Below, in pieces: positions 8,134 through 17,115 of a stretch of DNA of 64,000 nt. The notes below the pieces were generated by a model, which saw only the letters and a program-made list of their open reading frames with translations, searched no databases and was not told the origin of the DNA. The stretch lies in the NCBI RefSeq assembly GCF_000661955.1, contig NZ_CP007597.1:4301228-4365227 (forward strand), written 5' to 3'. The DNA is from Stenotrophomonas rhizophila (GTDB taxonomy: Bacteria; Pseudomonadota; Gammaproteobacteria; Xanthomonadales; Xanthomonadaceae). The translations under genes and the position numbers were made by a program. Position 1 is the stretch's first letter, and every line of letters begins with the position of its first letter.

Positions 8134-8697
8134 ATGCTTTTGATCCGCTCCCTGGCCATTGCCACCACTCCCCGCCGTGCGCTGACCCGTGTCGGCCTTG
8201 TCCTGGCGCTCGGCCTGGCCGCGATCGCGCCGGCAGTGGCCGCGCCGCCGTCCGATGCCGACATCAACCGGCTGCTGGCCGCCTCACGTGCGCAGACCAT
8301 GCTGGACAGCATGCTGCCGCAGATCGAGGCGATGCAGCGCCAGCAGTTCCAGCAGGTGGCCCAGCAGCGCCAGCTGGACGCGCAGCAGCAGGAACAGATG
8401 AAGCGGATGGAGGCACGCACCACCCAGACCATCCGCCAGGCGCTGTCGTGGCAGCAGCTGCGGCCGATGTACGTGGACCTGTACAAGAAGAGCTTCAGCA
8501 AGGAAGACGTACTGGCGATGGCCGAGTTCTACGAGAGCTCGGCCGGCCAGAGCCTGCTCGACAAGACCCCGGCGCTGATGCAGAACGTGATGGTGGCCAT
8601 CCAGGAAAAGATGCAGCCGCTGTTCGTGGACCTGCAGAAGGACCTCGAGGCGATCATGAACGAGGCGCCGGCGCCGACGCCGCCGCCCGCCCGGTAA
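8134..8697 (+). CDS. Exported DUF2059 protein
   Basis: A 187-residue protein with a signal peptide (hydrophobic core VGLVLALGLAAIAPAV, cleavage after AVA near residue 30), so it is probably periplasmic. The mature part is helical, with a glutamine-rich stretch MQRQQFQQVAQQRQLDAQQ, followed by the block YVDLYKKSFSKEDVLAMAEFYESSAGQSLLDKTP, which is the hallmark of DUF2059. No biochemical role is established for the family as far as I know. The ATG at 8134 is the one that places the signal peptide at the N-terminus. The protein ends in a proline-rich tail. SMAG repeats start 14 bp after the stop codon. Confidence 0.85.
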   Translation: MLLIRSLAIATTPRRALTRVGLVLALGLAAIAPAVAAPPSDADINRLLAASRAQTMLDSMLPQIEAMQRQQFQQVAQQRQLDAQQQEQMKRMEARTTQTIRQALSWQQLRPMYVDLYKKSFSKEDVLAMAEFYESSAGQSLLDKTPALMQNVMVAIQEKMQPLFVDLQKDLEAIMNEAPAPTPPPAR

Positions 8698-8711
8698 CGC
8701 ACCCCGCCCCG

Positions 8712-8883
8712 GTAGAACCGACCGTTGGTCGGTTGCACGGACACCACCTCGGCTCTACCCGGTTGGATTCCGGGCGGTTGGTTGGCTGCATGCGGCACCT
8801 CGGGCGTAGAGCCGACCGTTGGTCGGCTGCACGGATAACCCGGGTGCCGCGTGTGGAGCAGCCGACCAACGGTCGGCTCTACC
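8712..8883. repeat. Cluster of three SMAG (GTAG) palindromes
   Basis: Three copies: 8712-8738 and 8806-8832 on the plus strand, and 8858-8883 on the minus strand. Each begins GTAG and forms a hairpin around GCCGACC-GTT-GGTCGGC (the first copy has AACCGACC). The second and third face each other and can fold into one large structure, the usual paired arrangement of REP-like elements. This is the bulk of the 253-bp gap between the DUF2059 gene and truC. Confidence 0.88.
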
Positions 8884-8884
8884 G

Positions 8885-8936
8885 GGTTGGATTCCGGGCA
8901 CATTTCAGCCGGTTGGATCCCGGGCACATTTCAGCC
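8885..8936. repeat. Two tandem 26-bp direct repeats
   Basis: Copies at 8885-8910 and 8911-8936 differ at one base. Each reads GGTTGGATTCCGGGCACATT and continues TCAGCC. A partial copy (GGTTGGATTCCGGGC) also occurs at 8761-8775 inside the SMAG cluster. Function unknown. Confidence 0.85.
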
Positions 8937-8950
8937 CGACCAGACCCCGC

Positions 8951-9727
8951 TCAAACCGCATCCCACCCCAACAGATCCATCGCCTTGCGGAACTCACCGT
9001 CCACCGGGGCGCTGACATCCATCGCGGTGCCATCGGGGTGCGGGAAGCGCAGGCGTTCGGCGTGCAGCAGCATGCGGTGGATGCCCTGCATGCGGAAGCT
9101 GCGGTTGTGCCGTCCATCACCATGGCTGGTGTCGCCGATCAGGTGATGCGACAGGTGCTTGAGGTGGCGGCGGATCTGGCGGAAGCGGCCGGTCTGCGGC
9201 TGGCAGCGCAGCAGCGCATAGCGCGAGGTGTCGAACTCGCCGACGGGCACGGCGATCTCGCCCACGGCCACGCGCTGGAAATGGGTGATGGCCTGTTTCT
9301 TGACCGGCTTGCCCGGACCACCGTCGAGGTCGTGGTCGACGGTGAACGCCTCCTCGGCCGGCCAACCGCGGCAGATGGCCAGATAGTCCTTGGTCACGTC
9401 ACCGCCCATCAGCGCCTTGCCCAGCACGCTGGCGCTTTCGCGGTCGAAGGCCAGCAGCAGGCAGCCACTGGTGGCACGGTCCAGACGATGCACGAGGAAG
9501 ATCGGCTTGCCGAGCTGCTCGCGCAGGCGGTCGGCGAGGAAGTCGTCTTCGCCACGGGCCAGTTTGCTGTCGTGGACCATCAGCCCGGCGGGCTTGTTGA
9601 CCACGGCCAGGCGATCGTCCACGTGCAGCAGCTGCAGCGGGGCCGCGTCGGCGGTGGCGGGGAGTGCGCTGTCGGTATCGGTATCGTTCACCGACCGATT
9701 ATCCCCGCCACGCGCGGGCAGCGCCAT
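8951..9727 (-). CDS. truC: tRNA pseudouridine(65) synthase TruC
   Basis: An RluA-family pseudouridine synthase. The catalytic motif HRLDRATSG is at residues 80-88, with Asp83 as the nucleophile. It resembles TruC, which modifies U65 in tRNA, rather than the larger RluA/C/D proteins: it lacks an S4 domain, has NKPAGLMVHDS near the N-terminus, TSRYALLRCQPQTGR in the middle and the block HLIGDTSHGDGRHNR before the C-terminus. Length 258 agrees with E. coli TruC (260). The ATG at 9727 is used; a GTG at 9691 (VNDTDTDS) is an alternative that would shorten the poorly conserved N-terminus. It stands alone on the minus strand. Confidence 0.9.
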   Translation of the reverse strand: MALPARGGDNRSVNDTDTDSALPATADAAPLQLLHVDDRLAVVNKPAGLMVHDSKLARGEDDFLADRLREQLGKPIFLVHRLDRATSGCLLLAFDRESASVLGKALMGGDVTKDYLAICRGWPAEEAFTVDHDLDGGPGKPVKKQAITHFQRVAVGEIAVPVGEFDTSRYALLRCQPQTGRFRQIRRHLKHLSHHLIGDTSHGDGRHNRSFRMQGIHRMLLHAERLRFPHPDGTAMDVSAPVDGEFRKAMDLLGWDAV

Positions 9728-9829
9728 CGGTGATGATTCAGGCGGCGCTGCGTGCCGCGATCAATCCGTCGTTGCGGATCATCGCGCACACTGGCGTCGA
9801 GGGCAGCCGTGAGTACCTGCAGCCCCAGG

Positions 9830-11488
9830 TCAGCGCCGCCACCACGCACTGGCCAGCGAGAACAGGCCGGCCGCGCCGCTCACCCAGCTCCATACCGGCG
9901 CATCGCCGAAGTACCAGCCGCCCGGCTGCATGCCGTACAGCACCGCCGCCACGATCAACAGGCCGACACCGGCGATCGCCGCCACCGCGCGCTTCTGCAG
10001 CTTCTGCAGGTTGGTGTTGAGCGCCACCAGGTCCTGCGAGCGCATCGACAGCTCGTGCCCGCCTTCCACCTGCTGCTTCAACCAGGCGTGCACCAGGCGC
10101 GGCATGTCGGGGGTGTGGGTCATGATTTCCGGCAGCCGCTTGCGCAGCTCCTTCAGCACCCGGCGCGGGCTGTAACGCTCGCGCAGGATGCGTTCCAGCA
10201 CCGGCCGTGCCACCGCCCAGATGTCCAGCTCCGGGTCGAGCTGGCGGCCCACGCCTTCGATGTTGAGCAGGGTCTTCTGCAGCAGGATCAGCTGCGGCTG
10301 CAGGGTCAGCTCGTAGCGCTGCGCCACGCGGAACAGCTTGATCAGTACTTCGGCCAGCGAGATCTGCGACAGCGGGCGGGTGAAATACGGTTCGCATACC
10401 GAACGCGCCGCCGCTTCCAGCTCGTCGATGCGCACGTTGTTGGGCATCCAGCCGGCTTCAACGTGGAGCTCGGCCATGCGCCGGTAGTCCTTGTTGAAGA
10501 TGGCCATGAAGTTTTCGGCGAGGTAGTACTGATCCTGCTCGGACAGCTGGCCCATGATGCCGAAGTCCAGCGCGATGAAGCGCGGGTTGTCACGCCGGGC
10601 CGGATCGATGTCGACCCAGATGTTGCCGGCGTGCGCATCGGCATGGAAGAAGTTGTCGCGGAACACCTGGGTGTAGAACACCCGTACGCCCTTGGCGGCC
10701 AGTGCCTTGCGGTCGATGCCGGCCTTGTCGAGCGCGGCGATGTCGTCCGACGGAATGCCCCACACCCGTTCCAGGGTGAGCGCGCGCTCGGCGGTGTGGC
10801 TCCAGATCACTTCCGGTACGTACAGGTCGTCCGAGTCGACCCAGTTGCGGCGCAGCACGCTGGCATTGGCGCCTTCGCGCTGCAGGTCCAGTTCGGCGGC
10901 CAGGGTGTTCTCCACTTCGGCCACCACTTCGCGCGGGCGGATCTTGTCGGCGCGCGGGTGGGTGCGCTCGACCAGCGCGGCAGCGGAGTTGAGCAGCGCG
11001 ATATCGGCGCCGATCTGCTTTTCAATGTCGGGGCGCAGCACCTTGACCACCACCTGGCGGCCATCGGCGAGGGTGGCCGCATGCACCTGCGCGATCGAGG
11101 CCGAGGCCAGCGGCTGCAGGTCGAAGCTGGCGAACGCCTCACTGACCGGGCGGCCCAGCGCCTGCTCGACGATGCGCTGCGCGGTGGCACCGTCAAACGG
11201 CTTCACCCGGTCCTGCAGCAGGGTGAGTTCGTTGGCGATGTCGGCCGGGATCAGGTCGCGGCGGGTGGACAGGATCTGCCCGAACTTGACGAAGATCGGG
11301 CCGAGGTCCTGCAGCGCCAGGCGCAGGCGCGCGCCGCGCGACTGGGCGGCGATGTCGGCCGAGGCGCGCGGCACGAACGGCTTGGCCACGCGCAGCCAGC
11401 GCTCGGCCACGGTGCCTTCCAGCAGGTCGTCCAGGCGGTAACGCAGGATCACGCGGCCAATGCGGGTGGCGCGGAACATCGCCTTCAT
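9830..11488 (-). CDS. ubiB: Ubiquinone biosynthesis protein UbiB
   Basis: UbiB belongs to the ABC1/ADCK atypical-kinase family and is needed for ubiquinone synthesis; current work links it to extraction or handling of the lipid intermediates rather than direct hydroxylation. The 552-residue protein has the KxGQ block [16 protein letters not shown], the lysine in VVVKVLRP, the catalytic-loop segment FHADAHAGN at about residue 283, and ALDFG at about 306. Two hydrophobic segments at the C-terminus ([16 protein letters not shown] and the last 20 residues) anchor it in the inner membrane. The start ATG overlaps the ubiJ stop by four bases, so the two are translationally coupled. Confidence 0.95.
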   Translation of the reverse strand: MKAMFRATRIGRVILRYRLDDLLEGTVAERWLRVAKPFVPRASADIAAQSRGARLRLALQDLGPIFVKFGQILSTRRDLIPADIANELTLLQDRVKPFDGATAQRIVEQALGRPVSEAFASFDLQPLASASIAQVHAATLADGRQVVVKVLRPDIEKQIGADIALLNSAAALVERTHPRADKIRPREVVAEVENTLAAELDLQREGANASVLRRNWVDSDDLYVPEVIWSHTAERALTLERVWGIPSDDIAALDKAGIDRKALAAKGVRVFYTQVFRDNFFHADAHAGNIWVDIDPARRDNPRFIALDFGIMGQLSEQDQYYLAENFMAIFNKDYRRMAELHVEAGWMPNNVRIDELEAAARSVCEPYFTRPLSQISLAEVLIKLFRVAQRYELTLQPQLILLQKTLLNIEGVGRQLDPELDIWAVARPVLERILRERYSPRRVLKELRKRLPEIMTHTPDMPRLVHAWLKQQVEGGHELSMRSQDLVALNTNLQKLQKRAVAAIAGVGLLIVAAVLYGMQPGGWYFGDAPVWSWVSGAAGLFSLASAWWRR

Positions 11489-12126
11489 GCGCGCACCTGG
11501 CGCAGGCGCTGCACGCGCACGGTAATGCGTTCCACATCGTCGCGCATCACATCCACGTCGTCGTGGAAGGCTTCCAGTTCTGCTCGCGGTACCACGTCGC
11601 GGGACTCCTCGGTGACAAATTCAGCGGCGCTGTGCGCCAGGTCGGACGCGCCGCGGCGCGCGTGCTGCAGCGCCGAACGCAGGCTGTTGGCCACCTGCAC
11701 CCCCAGCACCTCGCCGAACACACGCACGAACGGCTGCTGCCAGTCCGGATCGAAACGGCTCGCCAGCTGCTGCAGGCGACGCGCCAGCTCGGCATCGCCG
11801 GAAACCTTGACCCGCCCGGCCGGGGCGGTGCCGCCACGGCGTGCATTGGCCAGGAACGGCAGTTGCGCCAGCACCCCACCCAGCGTGCTGCGCACCGCCA
11901 GGTCCGGTTCCTGCTGCGGGTCCACCGGGCCCACCGTCAGCCGCTCCCCGTCCACCCCGATCCGCATCGCCAGCGCGGGCGATTCCAGGGTGAGCGCGAT
12001 GTGGCGGCCATCCAGCGCGGCCAGTGCGCCCCGGGTGTCCGGGTCCAGCGCCAGCGCGCGGTTGAGCGCCAGCTGCAGCGCATTGCCGGCCAGCGGCTTG
12101 AGGGAACTGAGGAGGGAACGGGCCAT
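11485..12126 (-). CDS. ubiJ: Ubiquinone biosynthesis accessory factor UbiJ
   Basis: A 213-residue SCP2-like lipid-binding protein. In E. coli UbiJ binds ubiquinone intermediates in its hydrophobic pocket and, with UbiK, organises the soluble Ubi complex. The N-terminal half ([19 protein letters not shown] and [15 protein letters not shown]) fits the SCP2 fold, and the C-terminal third (residues about 165-213) is a predicted coiled coil ending [20 protein letters not shown], as in UbiJ. The ATG at 12126 gives the standard length. It is the first gene of a two-gene operon with ubiB; ubiE, which sits in the same operon in many bacteria, is not here. It is divergent from ddlA with 143 bp between them. 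Confidence 0.92.
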   Translation of the reverse strand: MARSLLSSLKPLAGNALQLALNRALALDPDTRGALAALDGRHIALTLESPALAMRIGVDGERLTVGPVDPQQEPDLAVRSTLGGVLAQLPFLANARRGGTAPAGRVKVSGDAELARRLQQLASRFDPDWQQPFVRVFGEVLGVQVANSLRSALQHARRGASDLAHSAAEFVTEESRDVVPRAELEAFHDDVDVMRDDVERITVRVQRLRQVRA

Positions 12127-12269
12127 CGGTGCATTCTAACCGGCCCATGGCAGGCGGGAACCGTCGCCACGGTGCCCAGCCTGACGCGTGGATGAAGGCC
12201 GGGTGCGCCACGGCCGGCGGACCGGTTCATGCTAAGGGTCCACATACACACGCAGGAGCAGCAGCAGGC

Positions 12270-13376
12270 ATGGGCAAGACGCGGGTAGGCATCATTTTCG
12301 GTGGCCGTTCGGCCGAGCATGAAGTGTCGTTGCAGTCGGCGAAGAACATCGTCGATGCGCTGGACAAGGAACGGTTCGACGTCACCCTGATCGGCATCGA
12401 CAAGCAGGGCCAGTGGCATGTGAGCGACCCGCAGGCCTTCCTGCTGCACGCCGAGGACCCGGCGCGGATCGCGCTGAACCCCTCGGGCAATGCGGTGGCC
12501 GTGCATCCGGGCGTGGCGCGCCAGCAGCTGGTGCCCACCGACCCGGCCACCGCGCTGGAACAGATCGACGTGGTGTTCCCCATCGTGCACGGCACGCTGG
12601 GCGAGGACGGCTCGCTGCAGGGCCTGCTACGCATGGCCAACCTGCCGTTCGTGGGCGCTGGCGTGCTCGGGTCGGCGGTGGCGATGGACAAGGACGTGGC
12701 CAAACGCCTGCTGCGTGATGCCGGCCTGGCCGTGGCCCCGTTCGTCTGCTTCAACCGCGCCAGCGCAGCCAACGCCGACTACGCGGCCCTGGTGGCGCAG
12801 CTGGGCGCGCCACTGTTCGTCAAACCGGCCAACCAGGGCTCGTCGGTGGGCGTGAGCAAGGTGCACACCGCGCAGCAGTTCCATGAGGCACTGGCGCTGG
12901 CGCTGTCCTACGACCACAAGGCACTGGTGGAAACGGCCATCGACGGCCGCGAGATCGAGTGCGCGGTGCTGGGCAATGAAACGCCGGAGGCCAGCGTCTG
13001 CGGCGAGGTGGTGGTGCACGACGAATTCTATTCGTACGACACCAAGTACATCAGCGAGCACGGCGCCGACGTGGTGGTGCCGGCGGCGATCAGCGACGCC
13101 GACCAGCAGCGTATCCGCGCCATTGCCGTGCGTGCCTACCAGGCCCTGGACTGCGCCGGGCTGGCGCGGGTGGATGTGTTCCTCGGCCGCGATGGCGAGG
13201 TGGTCATCAACGAGATCAACACCCTGCCCGGCTTCACCCGGATCAGCATGTATCCCAAGCTGTGGGCGGCCAGCGGGCTGGGCTACACCGCCTTGATCAC
13301 CCGCCTGCTGGAACTGGCGCTGGAGCGGCATGCGGGCGAACGTGCGCTGCAGAGCTCCATTACGACGACGGCCTGA
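12270..13376 (+). CDS. ddlA: D-alanine--D-alanine ligase, DdlA type
   Basis: An ATP-grasp ligase that makes D-Ala-D-Ala for peptidoglycan in the cytoplasm. The open frame begins at 12129, but [20 protein letters not shown] is the canonical N-terminus, so I start at 12270, with AGGAG about 13 bases upstream. Conserved blocks are [14 protein letters not shown], the [12 protein letters not shown] loop, [16 protein letters not shown] for ATP binding, and the C-terminal [12 protein letters not shown] metal site. At 368 residues it is of the longer DdlA class. It is outside a division and cell-wall cluster, which supports its being a second ligase besides a DdlB elsewhere; that is inference. A 13-bp perfect hairpin overlaps its stop. 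Confidence 0.95.
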   Translation: MGKTRVGIIFGGRSAEHEVSLQSAKNIVDALDKERFDVTLIGIDKQGQWHVSDPQAFLLHAEDPARIALNPSGNAVAVHPGVARQQLVPTDPATALEQIDVVFPIVHGTLGEDGSLQGLLRMANLPFVGAGVLGSAVAMDKDVAKRLLRDAGLAVAPFVCFNRASAANADYAALVAQLGAPLFVKPANQGSSVGVSKVHTAQQFHEALALALSYDHKALVETAIDGREIECAVLGNETPEASVCGEVVVHDEFYSYDTKYISEHGADVVVPAAISDADQQRIRAIAVRAYQALDCAGLARVDVFLGRDGEVVINEINTLPGFTRISMYPKLWAASGLGYTALITRLLELALERHAGERALQSSITTTA

Positions 13377-13402
13377 CCCCTTTCGAGGATCAGGCCGTCG
13401 TC
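13364..13402 (+). terminator. Hairpin at the end of ddlA
   Basis: The 13-base arms GACGACGGCCTGA (13364-13376) and TCAGGCCGTCGTC (13390-13402) are perfectly complementary with a 13-base loop. The left arm includes the stop codon of ddlA. No T-run follows, so it may be a 3'-end stabiliser or a Rho-related structure rather than a classic terminator. Confidence 0.6.
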
Positions 13403-13456
13403 AGGCGCCGCTGGGCACCCCGCGCTGGAGAGAGGTAGCGCGGGCTGCCCGGCGAA

Positions 13457-13612
13457 CTACCCTCGCTTGCGGAACATCGACACCACCGCCAGGATCAGGA
13501 ACACCACAAACAGGATCCAGGCAATGTTACTGGCAGCGCCGGCGATGCCGGAGAAGCCGAGCACCGCCGCGATGATGGCGATGACGAAAAAGATTACGGC
13601 GTAATGCAGCAT
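13457..13612 (-). CDS. Small membrane protein, DUF1328 (YtjA family)
   Basis: A 51-residue protein with two hydrophobic segments (about residues 2-20 and 27-45) and a basic end [25 protein letters not shown] and [16 protein letters not shown] are the DUF1328 signature. The start at 13612 follows GAGGATC; the open frame extends 17 codons further upstream without a better start. Family members are small inner-membrane proteins of unknown function found widely in proteobacteria, sometimes stress-induced. It lies 61 bp beyond the oleD stop on the same strand and is convergent with ddlA. Confidence 0.9.
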   Translation of the reverse strand: MLHYAVIFFVIAIIAAVLGFSGIAGAASNIAWILFVVFLILAVVSMFRKRG

Positions 13613-13673
13613 GTCGATCCTCGCGTAATGCGTGCCGGATTGGCGTGCTGCAATCTTCACCAAACCGCGGTGT

Positions 13674-14684
13674 TCAGGAAGTGATGGCGCCCTCTGCGCG
13701 CGATGAAGACTTCAGCCTCGTGAGGCCTTCGTCAATGCTCACCTGCGGCACGTAGCCGAAGTCGCGGCGCGCCGGCTCCATGCTGTACCAGTGCGGCGTG
13801 CACAGCTGCTCGGCCAGGAAGCGGGTCATCGGCGGTTCGCCGCGCAGGCGCAGCAGCGGCCACAGGCGTTCGGCCACCGCGCCGATGCGGTAGGCGGTCT
13901 TGAAGCTGATCGACTTCTCCACCGCCGGGGCGCCCACGGCGGCCATCAGCTTGTTGAGCAGCTCGCGCATCGGCAACGGTTCGCCGTTGGAGATGAAGTA
14001 CGCCTTGCCCGCGCACGCCGCGCCGGGGGCGAGGTGTTCAAAGGCCAGGAAATGGGCCAGCGCGGCATTGTCGATGTAGGTCGTGTCGACCAGGTTGGTA
14101 CCGTCGCCGACGAAGCGCAGCCGGCCCGCGCGCGCGCGTTCGGCAAGGCGTGGCACCAGTTGCTGGTCGCCCGGGCCCCAGATCAGCCGCGGGCGCAGCG
14201 CCACCGTGGCCAGGGTGGCATCGTTGGCGGCCAGCACACGCTGCTCGGCGAGGGTCTTGGTGGCCGCGTAGGGCGCCTGGAAGTCTTCGCCGTAAGGCAC
14301 CTCGTCGGCCCCCAGCCCTTCCACCGGATGGGTGGCGCGGTGGGTCACGCTGGGCGTGGAGGTGTAGATCAGCTTGCCCACGCCGTGTTCGCGACAGGCG
14401 GCAATCACGTTGTCGGTGCCCACCACGTTGGCCTGGAAGTAGCTGTCATAGCTGCCCCATGCGCCGGCCTTGGCCCCGTTGTGGAAGACCGCATCGACCC
14501 CGGCCACGGCGTGTCGCACGGCATCGGCGTCGGCCAGGTCGCCGCGGATCTGGCCCACGCCCAGCGCGGCCAGCGGCGGGTAATCGCCCCGGTTGAAACT
14601 GAGCACCTGGTGGCCACGCTGCACCAGCCCGCGGCACAGCGCCTGCCCGAGGAAGCCACCACCACCGGTCACCAGGATCTTCAT
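13674..14684 (-). CDS. oleD: OleD, 2-alkyl-3-oxoalkanoate reductase
   Basis: OleD is a short-chain dehydrogenase of the extended type that reduces the 2-alkyl-3-ketoacid made by OleA, using NADPH, to the 2-alkyl-3-hydroxyacid. The Rossmann motif GGGGFLG is at residues 7-13 and the catalytic YAATK is at 139-143, with an STPS serine block at 109-112. Length is 336 residues. The open frame continues far upstream in the shadow of oleC; the ATG at 14684 is chosen because it overlaps the oleC stop codon as ATGA, a typical coupled start. It is the last ole gene; oleA, oleB and oleC lie upstream on the same strand. Confidence 0.93.
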   Translation of the reverse strand: MKILVTGGGGFLGQALCRGLVQRGHQVLSFNRGDYPPLAALGVGQIRGDLADADAVRHAVAGVDAVFHNGAKAGAWGSYDSYFQANVVGTDNVIAACREHGVGKLIYTSTPSVTHRATHPVEGLGADEVPYGEDFQAPYAATKTLAEQRVLAANDATLATVALRPRLIWGPGDQQLVPRLAERARAGRLRFVGDGTNLVDTTYIDNAALAHFLAFEHLAPGAACAGKAYFISNGEPLPMRELLNKLMAAVGAPAVEKSISFKTAYRIGAVAERLWPLLRLRGEPPMTRFLAEQLCTPHWYSMEPARRDFGYVPQVSIDEGLTRLKSSSRAEGAITS

Positions 14685-16336
14685 GCGTGCGTTTCCACTT
14701 GGGTTGCGGCCCAGACAGCCAGCTTCTCGCGGCCGATCTTGGCGTTGTGGCGGATATCCACCGGGAAGCCCGGGTGCATCAGGAACTGTTCGATGCGGGT
14801 GGTGTGCGGGTGCGCGTCGGCCTCGTGGCGCAGGCGCTCGCGCAGCGCCGGCGTATCGGCCGCGCCGGGCTGCAGCTCCACGCACAGCACCGGCCGCTGC
14901 CGGCCGGCCGGCCCCACGCCGACCAGCGCGGTGCGGGCGATGCCGTCCAGCGCATTGAACACCGGCTCCACCTGTTCGGTGTACAGCGGGCCGTGCGCGG
15001 TTTCCAGCCGCTGGGTCTTGCGCCCGCAGAACCACAACCGGCCCTGCGCGTCGAAGTAGCCCACATCGCCCATGCGGTGCACTACCTGGGTGCGGCCATC
15101 GACCAGCACTTCGCTGATCTTGGCCGCGGCCGTGGCCTGGGGGCGGTTGAAGTAGCTGTCGGTGGCGGTCGGGCCGGCCACGGTGATCTCGCCCACCTCG
15201 CCCACCGCCAGTTCGCGTACCTGCGACCACTGCGGCAGCGGCGCGTCGTCGATGGCGATGATGCGCACCTGGTTGGGCGCCACCACGCGGCCCACGCAGG
15301 TGCCGGCGCCGGCCTCGGTGGCCTGGCGCGTGCTGTCCAGCTCGCGCCCTTCGATGACCGCCACCGGCAGGCACTCGGTGGCGCCGTACGGGGTCCAGAA
15401 CTGCGCGTCATCGGGCAGCAGCCGGCGGATCCGCGCCACCACGTCCGGCGGCACCGGCGCGCCGGCCGAGGTAACCCGGCGCACGCCCTGCAGCGGCTGG
15501 CCATGGTCGGCGAGCACGCGCATCAGCGCCGGCGAGCCGAACAGCTGGGTGATGCCGAAGCGGGCGATGGCGTCGTGCAGCTTGCGCGGGTCGGCCTTGG
15601 CCGGGCGCGTGGGGTCCATGTCCGGGATCACCGAGGTCAGGCCCAGCGCCGGGTCGAACAGGGCAAACGGCGGGAAGGTCGGCAGGTCGACGCCGCCGGC
15701 CTCCATGCCGAAGGCGGCACGCAGCAGGTCGACCTGGCCCACGAAGTGGCGGTGGCGGTAGACCACGCCCTTGGGCACCCCGGTGGAGCCGCTGGTGAAC
15801 AGGATCGCGGCGACATCCTCGCCGTCGGTGGCGGCCATCGGCTGCGGCGCCCGCGCGCCATCGGCCTCGATGCGGGCCAGCGTGGTGCCGCCCCAGCCCC
15901 AGCGCCGGCCCACCGTCACCCGCGTCTTCACCCCCGGGCACCAGCGCAGCACCAGCCGCGCCACGTGGGCCAGGCCGATGCCGATGAAGGCCTGCGGCTG
16001 GGCCTCTTCCAGGCACTGTTTGAGCGCGCGCTTGTCGATGCCGGGGTCGACCAGCACCGGCACCGCGCCGTTCTTGAACAGCGCGAACATCAGCAGGAAG
16101 AATTCCGGGGACGGCCGCACCATCACCACCGCGCGCACGCCACGGCCGATGCCATGCGCGGCCAGGCCGGCGGCCAGCGCGTCGCTGCGTGCGTTGAGGG
16201 TGCGGTAGTCCAGGGTGACGTCATAGGCCGCCATGCCGCCGGGGCCGGGCTTTCCCGGGCAGCGGATGGCAATCTGGTCGGGGCGCTCACGGGCCAGCTC
16301 GGGCAGGCGGGCGGCGATGTTGACGGGGCTGTTCAT
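14681..16336 (-). CDS. oleC: OleC, beta-lactone synthetase
   Basis: An AMP-binding enzyme of the acyl-CoA synthetase superfamily. OleC uses ATP to convert the 2-alkyl-3-hydroxyacid from OleD into a cis-beta-lactone, the penultimate step in long-chain olefin synthesis. The P-loop [13 protein letters not shown] is at about residues 177-189, the adenine-binding region includes PYGATECLP, and the C-terminal domain has [17 protein letters not shown] with the hinge aspartate. The conserved lysine region near the end is [10 protein letters not shown]. The start at 16336 ([15 protein letters not shown]) matches family length (551). No strong ribosome-binding site is seen. Overlap with oleD shows coupling. 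The YkgJ-type gene starts 104 bp upstream on the other strand. Confidence 0.93.
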   Translation of the reverse strand: MNSPVNIAARLPELARERPDQIAIRCPGKPGPGGMAAYDVTLDYRTLNARSDALAAGLAAHGIGRGVRAVVMVRPSPEFFLLMFALFKNGAVPVLVDPGIDKRALKQCLEEAQPQAFIGIGLAHVARLVLRWCPGVKTRVTVGRRWGWGGTTLARIEADGARAPQPMAATDGEDVAAILFTSGSTGVPKGVVYRHRHFVGQVDLLRAAFGMEAGGVDLPTFPPFALFDPALGLTSVIPDMDPTRPAKADPRKLHDAIARFGITQLFGSPALMRVLADHGQPLQGVRRVTSAGAPVPPDVVARIRRLLPDDAQFWTPYGATECLPVAVIEGRELDSTRQATEAGAGTCVGRVVAPNQVRIIAIDDAPLPQWSQVRELAVGEVGEITVAGPTATDSYFNRPQATAAAKISEVLVDGRTQVVHRMGDVGYFDAQGRLWFCGRKTQRLETAHGPLYTEQVEPVFNALDGIARTALVGVGPAGRQRPVLCVELQPGAADTPALRERLRHEADAHPHTTRIEQFLMHPGFPVDIRHNAKIGREKLAVWAATQVETHA

Positions 16337-16439
16337 CCGTTCATTGTCGCCGCTGCAGAAAAATCTTGCGCGACGGCCAACGGCGTGGAAAATTCGCGCC
16401 CTTCCCTCCTGCTCGATTGCCGCCCAAGGCCGGTACCCC

Positions 16440-16865
16440 ATGTCCCATCCCTGCCTCACCTGCGGCGCCTGCTGCACCCAGTACCGTGTGGCGTTCCACT
16501 GGATGGAATCGGACGAGGTCACCCCCGGTGGCGTGCCGCATGAACTGACCCAGGTGCTGGACCCGCACCGGCTGTGCATGCGCGGCACCCTGTCCAAGCC
16601 GGTGTACTGCGTGGCGCTGGATGCGGAGATCGGCGTGTATTCCCGCTGCACCATCCACCCCAACCGGCCCAGCGTGTGCCGCGAGGTGGACGCCTCGTGG
16701 GAGTACGGCAAGGCCAGCCCGCAGTGCGACAAGGCGCGGGTAGCGCACGGCATGCCGGCCCTGACCCTGGCCGATTGGCGCTGGCGGGACGCAGCGGACA
16801 ACGATGATGATCATCCCGACGACAACGGCAGTTCGCCGGCCCCGCAGGCGCCGATCGCGGCGTGA
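16440..16865 (+). CDS. YkgJ-family cysteine-cluster protein
   Basis: A 141-residue protein with cysteines at 5, 8, 11 and 12 (CLTCGACC) and further cysteines in VYCVAL, YSRCTIHPNRPSVCREV and SPQCDKA, a pattern of the YkgJ/CxxCxxCC family thought to bind zinc or an iron-sulfur centre. No function is established. The C-terminus is acidic and then proline- and alanine-rich. The ATG at 16440 puts the cysteine motif at the N-terminus as in relatives. Its position is notable: it lies between oleB and oleC but on the opposite strand, splitting the ole operon. It shares a 103-bp promoter region with oleC and is followed by a SMAG element. Confidence 0.88.
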   Translation: MSHPCLTCGACCTQYRVAFHWMESDEVTPGGVPHELTQVLDPHRLCMRGTLSKPVYCVALDAEIGVYSRCTIHPNRPSVCREVDASWEYGKASPQCDKARVAHGMPALTLADWRWRDAADNDDDHPDDNGSSPAPQAPIAA

Positions 16866-16901
16866 GGGTGCGCGTCCGGGGGTGATGGCCCGGAGCGAAG
16901 G

Positions 16902-16926
16902 GCAGCCGACCAACGGTCGGCTCTAC
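16902..16926 (-). repeat. SMAG palindrome
   Basis: On the minus strand it begins GTAGAGCCGACC and folds with GGTCGGC around GTT, identical to the copies at 8806 and 8858. It is 36 bp after the YkgJ-type gene. Confidence 0.88.
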
Positions 16927-16952
16927 CGGGGAGGGGTTCCGATTCGATCAAA

Positions 16953-17059
16953 CGTCGGTACCCGGTGACGGGTTTCAATCCGCCCAATCGTCGGTGCACG
17001 GTGACGGGTTTCGATCCGACCGAACGTCGGTGCCCGGTGATGGGTTTCGATCCGCCCAA
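16953..17059. repeat. Three tandem 36-bp repeats between the YkgJ gene and oleB
   Basis: Copies at 16953-16988, 16989-17024 and 17025-17059 (the last is 35 bases) share CGTCGGT-(A/G)-C-(C/A)-CGGTGA-(C/T)-GGGTTTC-(A/G)-ATCCG. A trailing CGTCGG starts a fourth partial copy at 17060. Copies abut, with no spacers, so this is not a CRISPR array. Junctions can form short CCGAC/GTCGG hairpins. Confidence 0.85.
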
Positions 17060-17082
17060 CGTCGGCATCAACCGGTTGATCG

Positions 17083-17107
17083 GTAGGTGACGACCGTGGG
17101 TCGTCAC
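17083..17107 (+). repeat. SMAG-like palindrome beside the oleB stop
   Basis: GTAG is followed by a perfect nine-pair stem GTGACGACC/GGTCGTCAC with a GTG loop. It ends nine bases from the oleB stop codon and may act as a 3'-end structure for oleB. Confidence 0.75.
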
Positions 17108-17115
17108 GCCATCGG

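Noticed and set aside
16953..17059. Possible CRISPR array
   Set aside because: The 36-bp units abut directly, so there are no spacers, and no cas genes are present.
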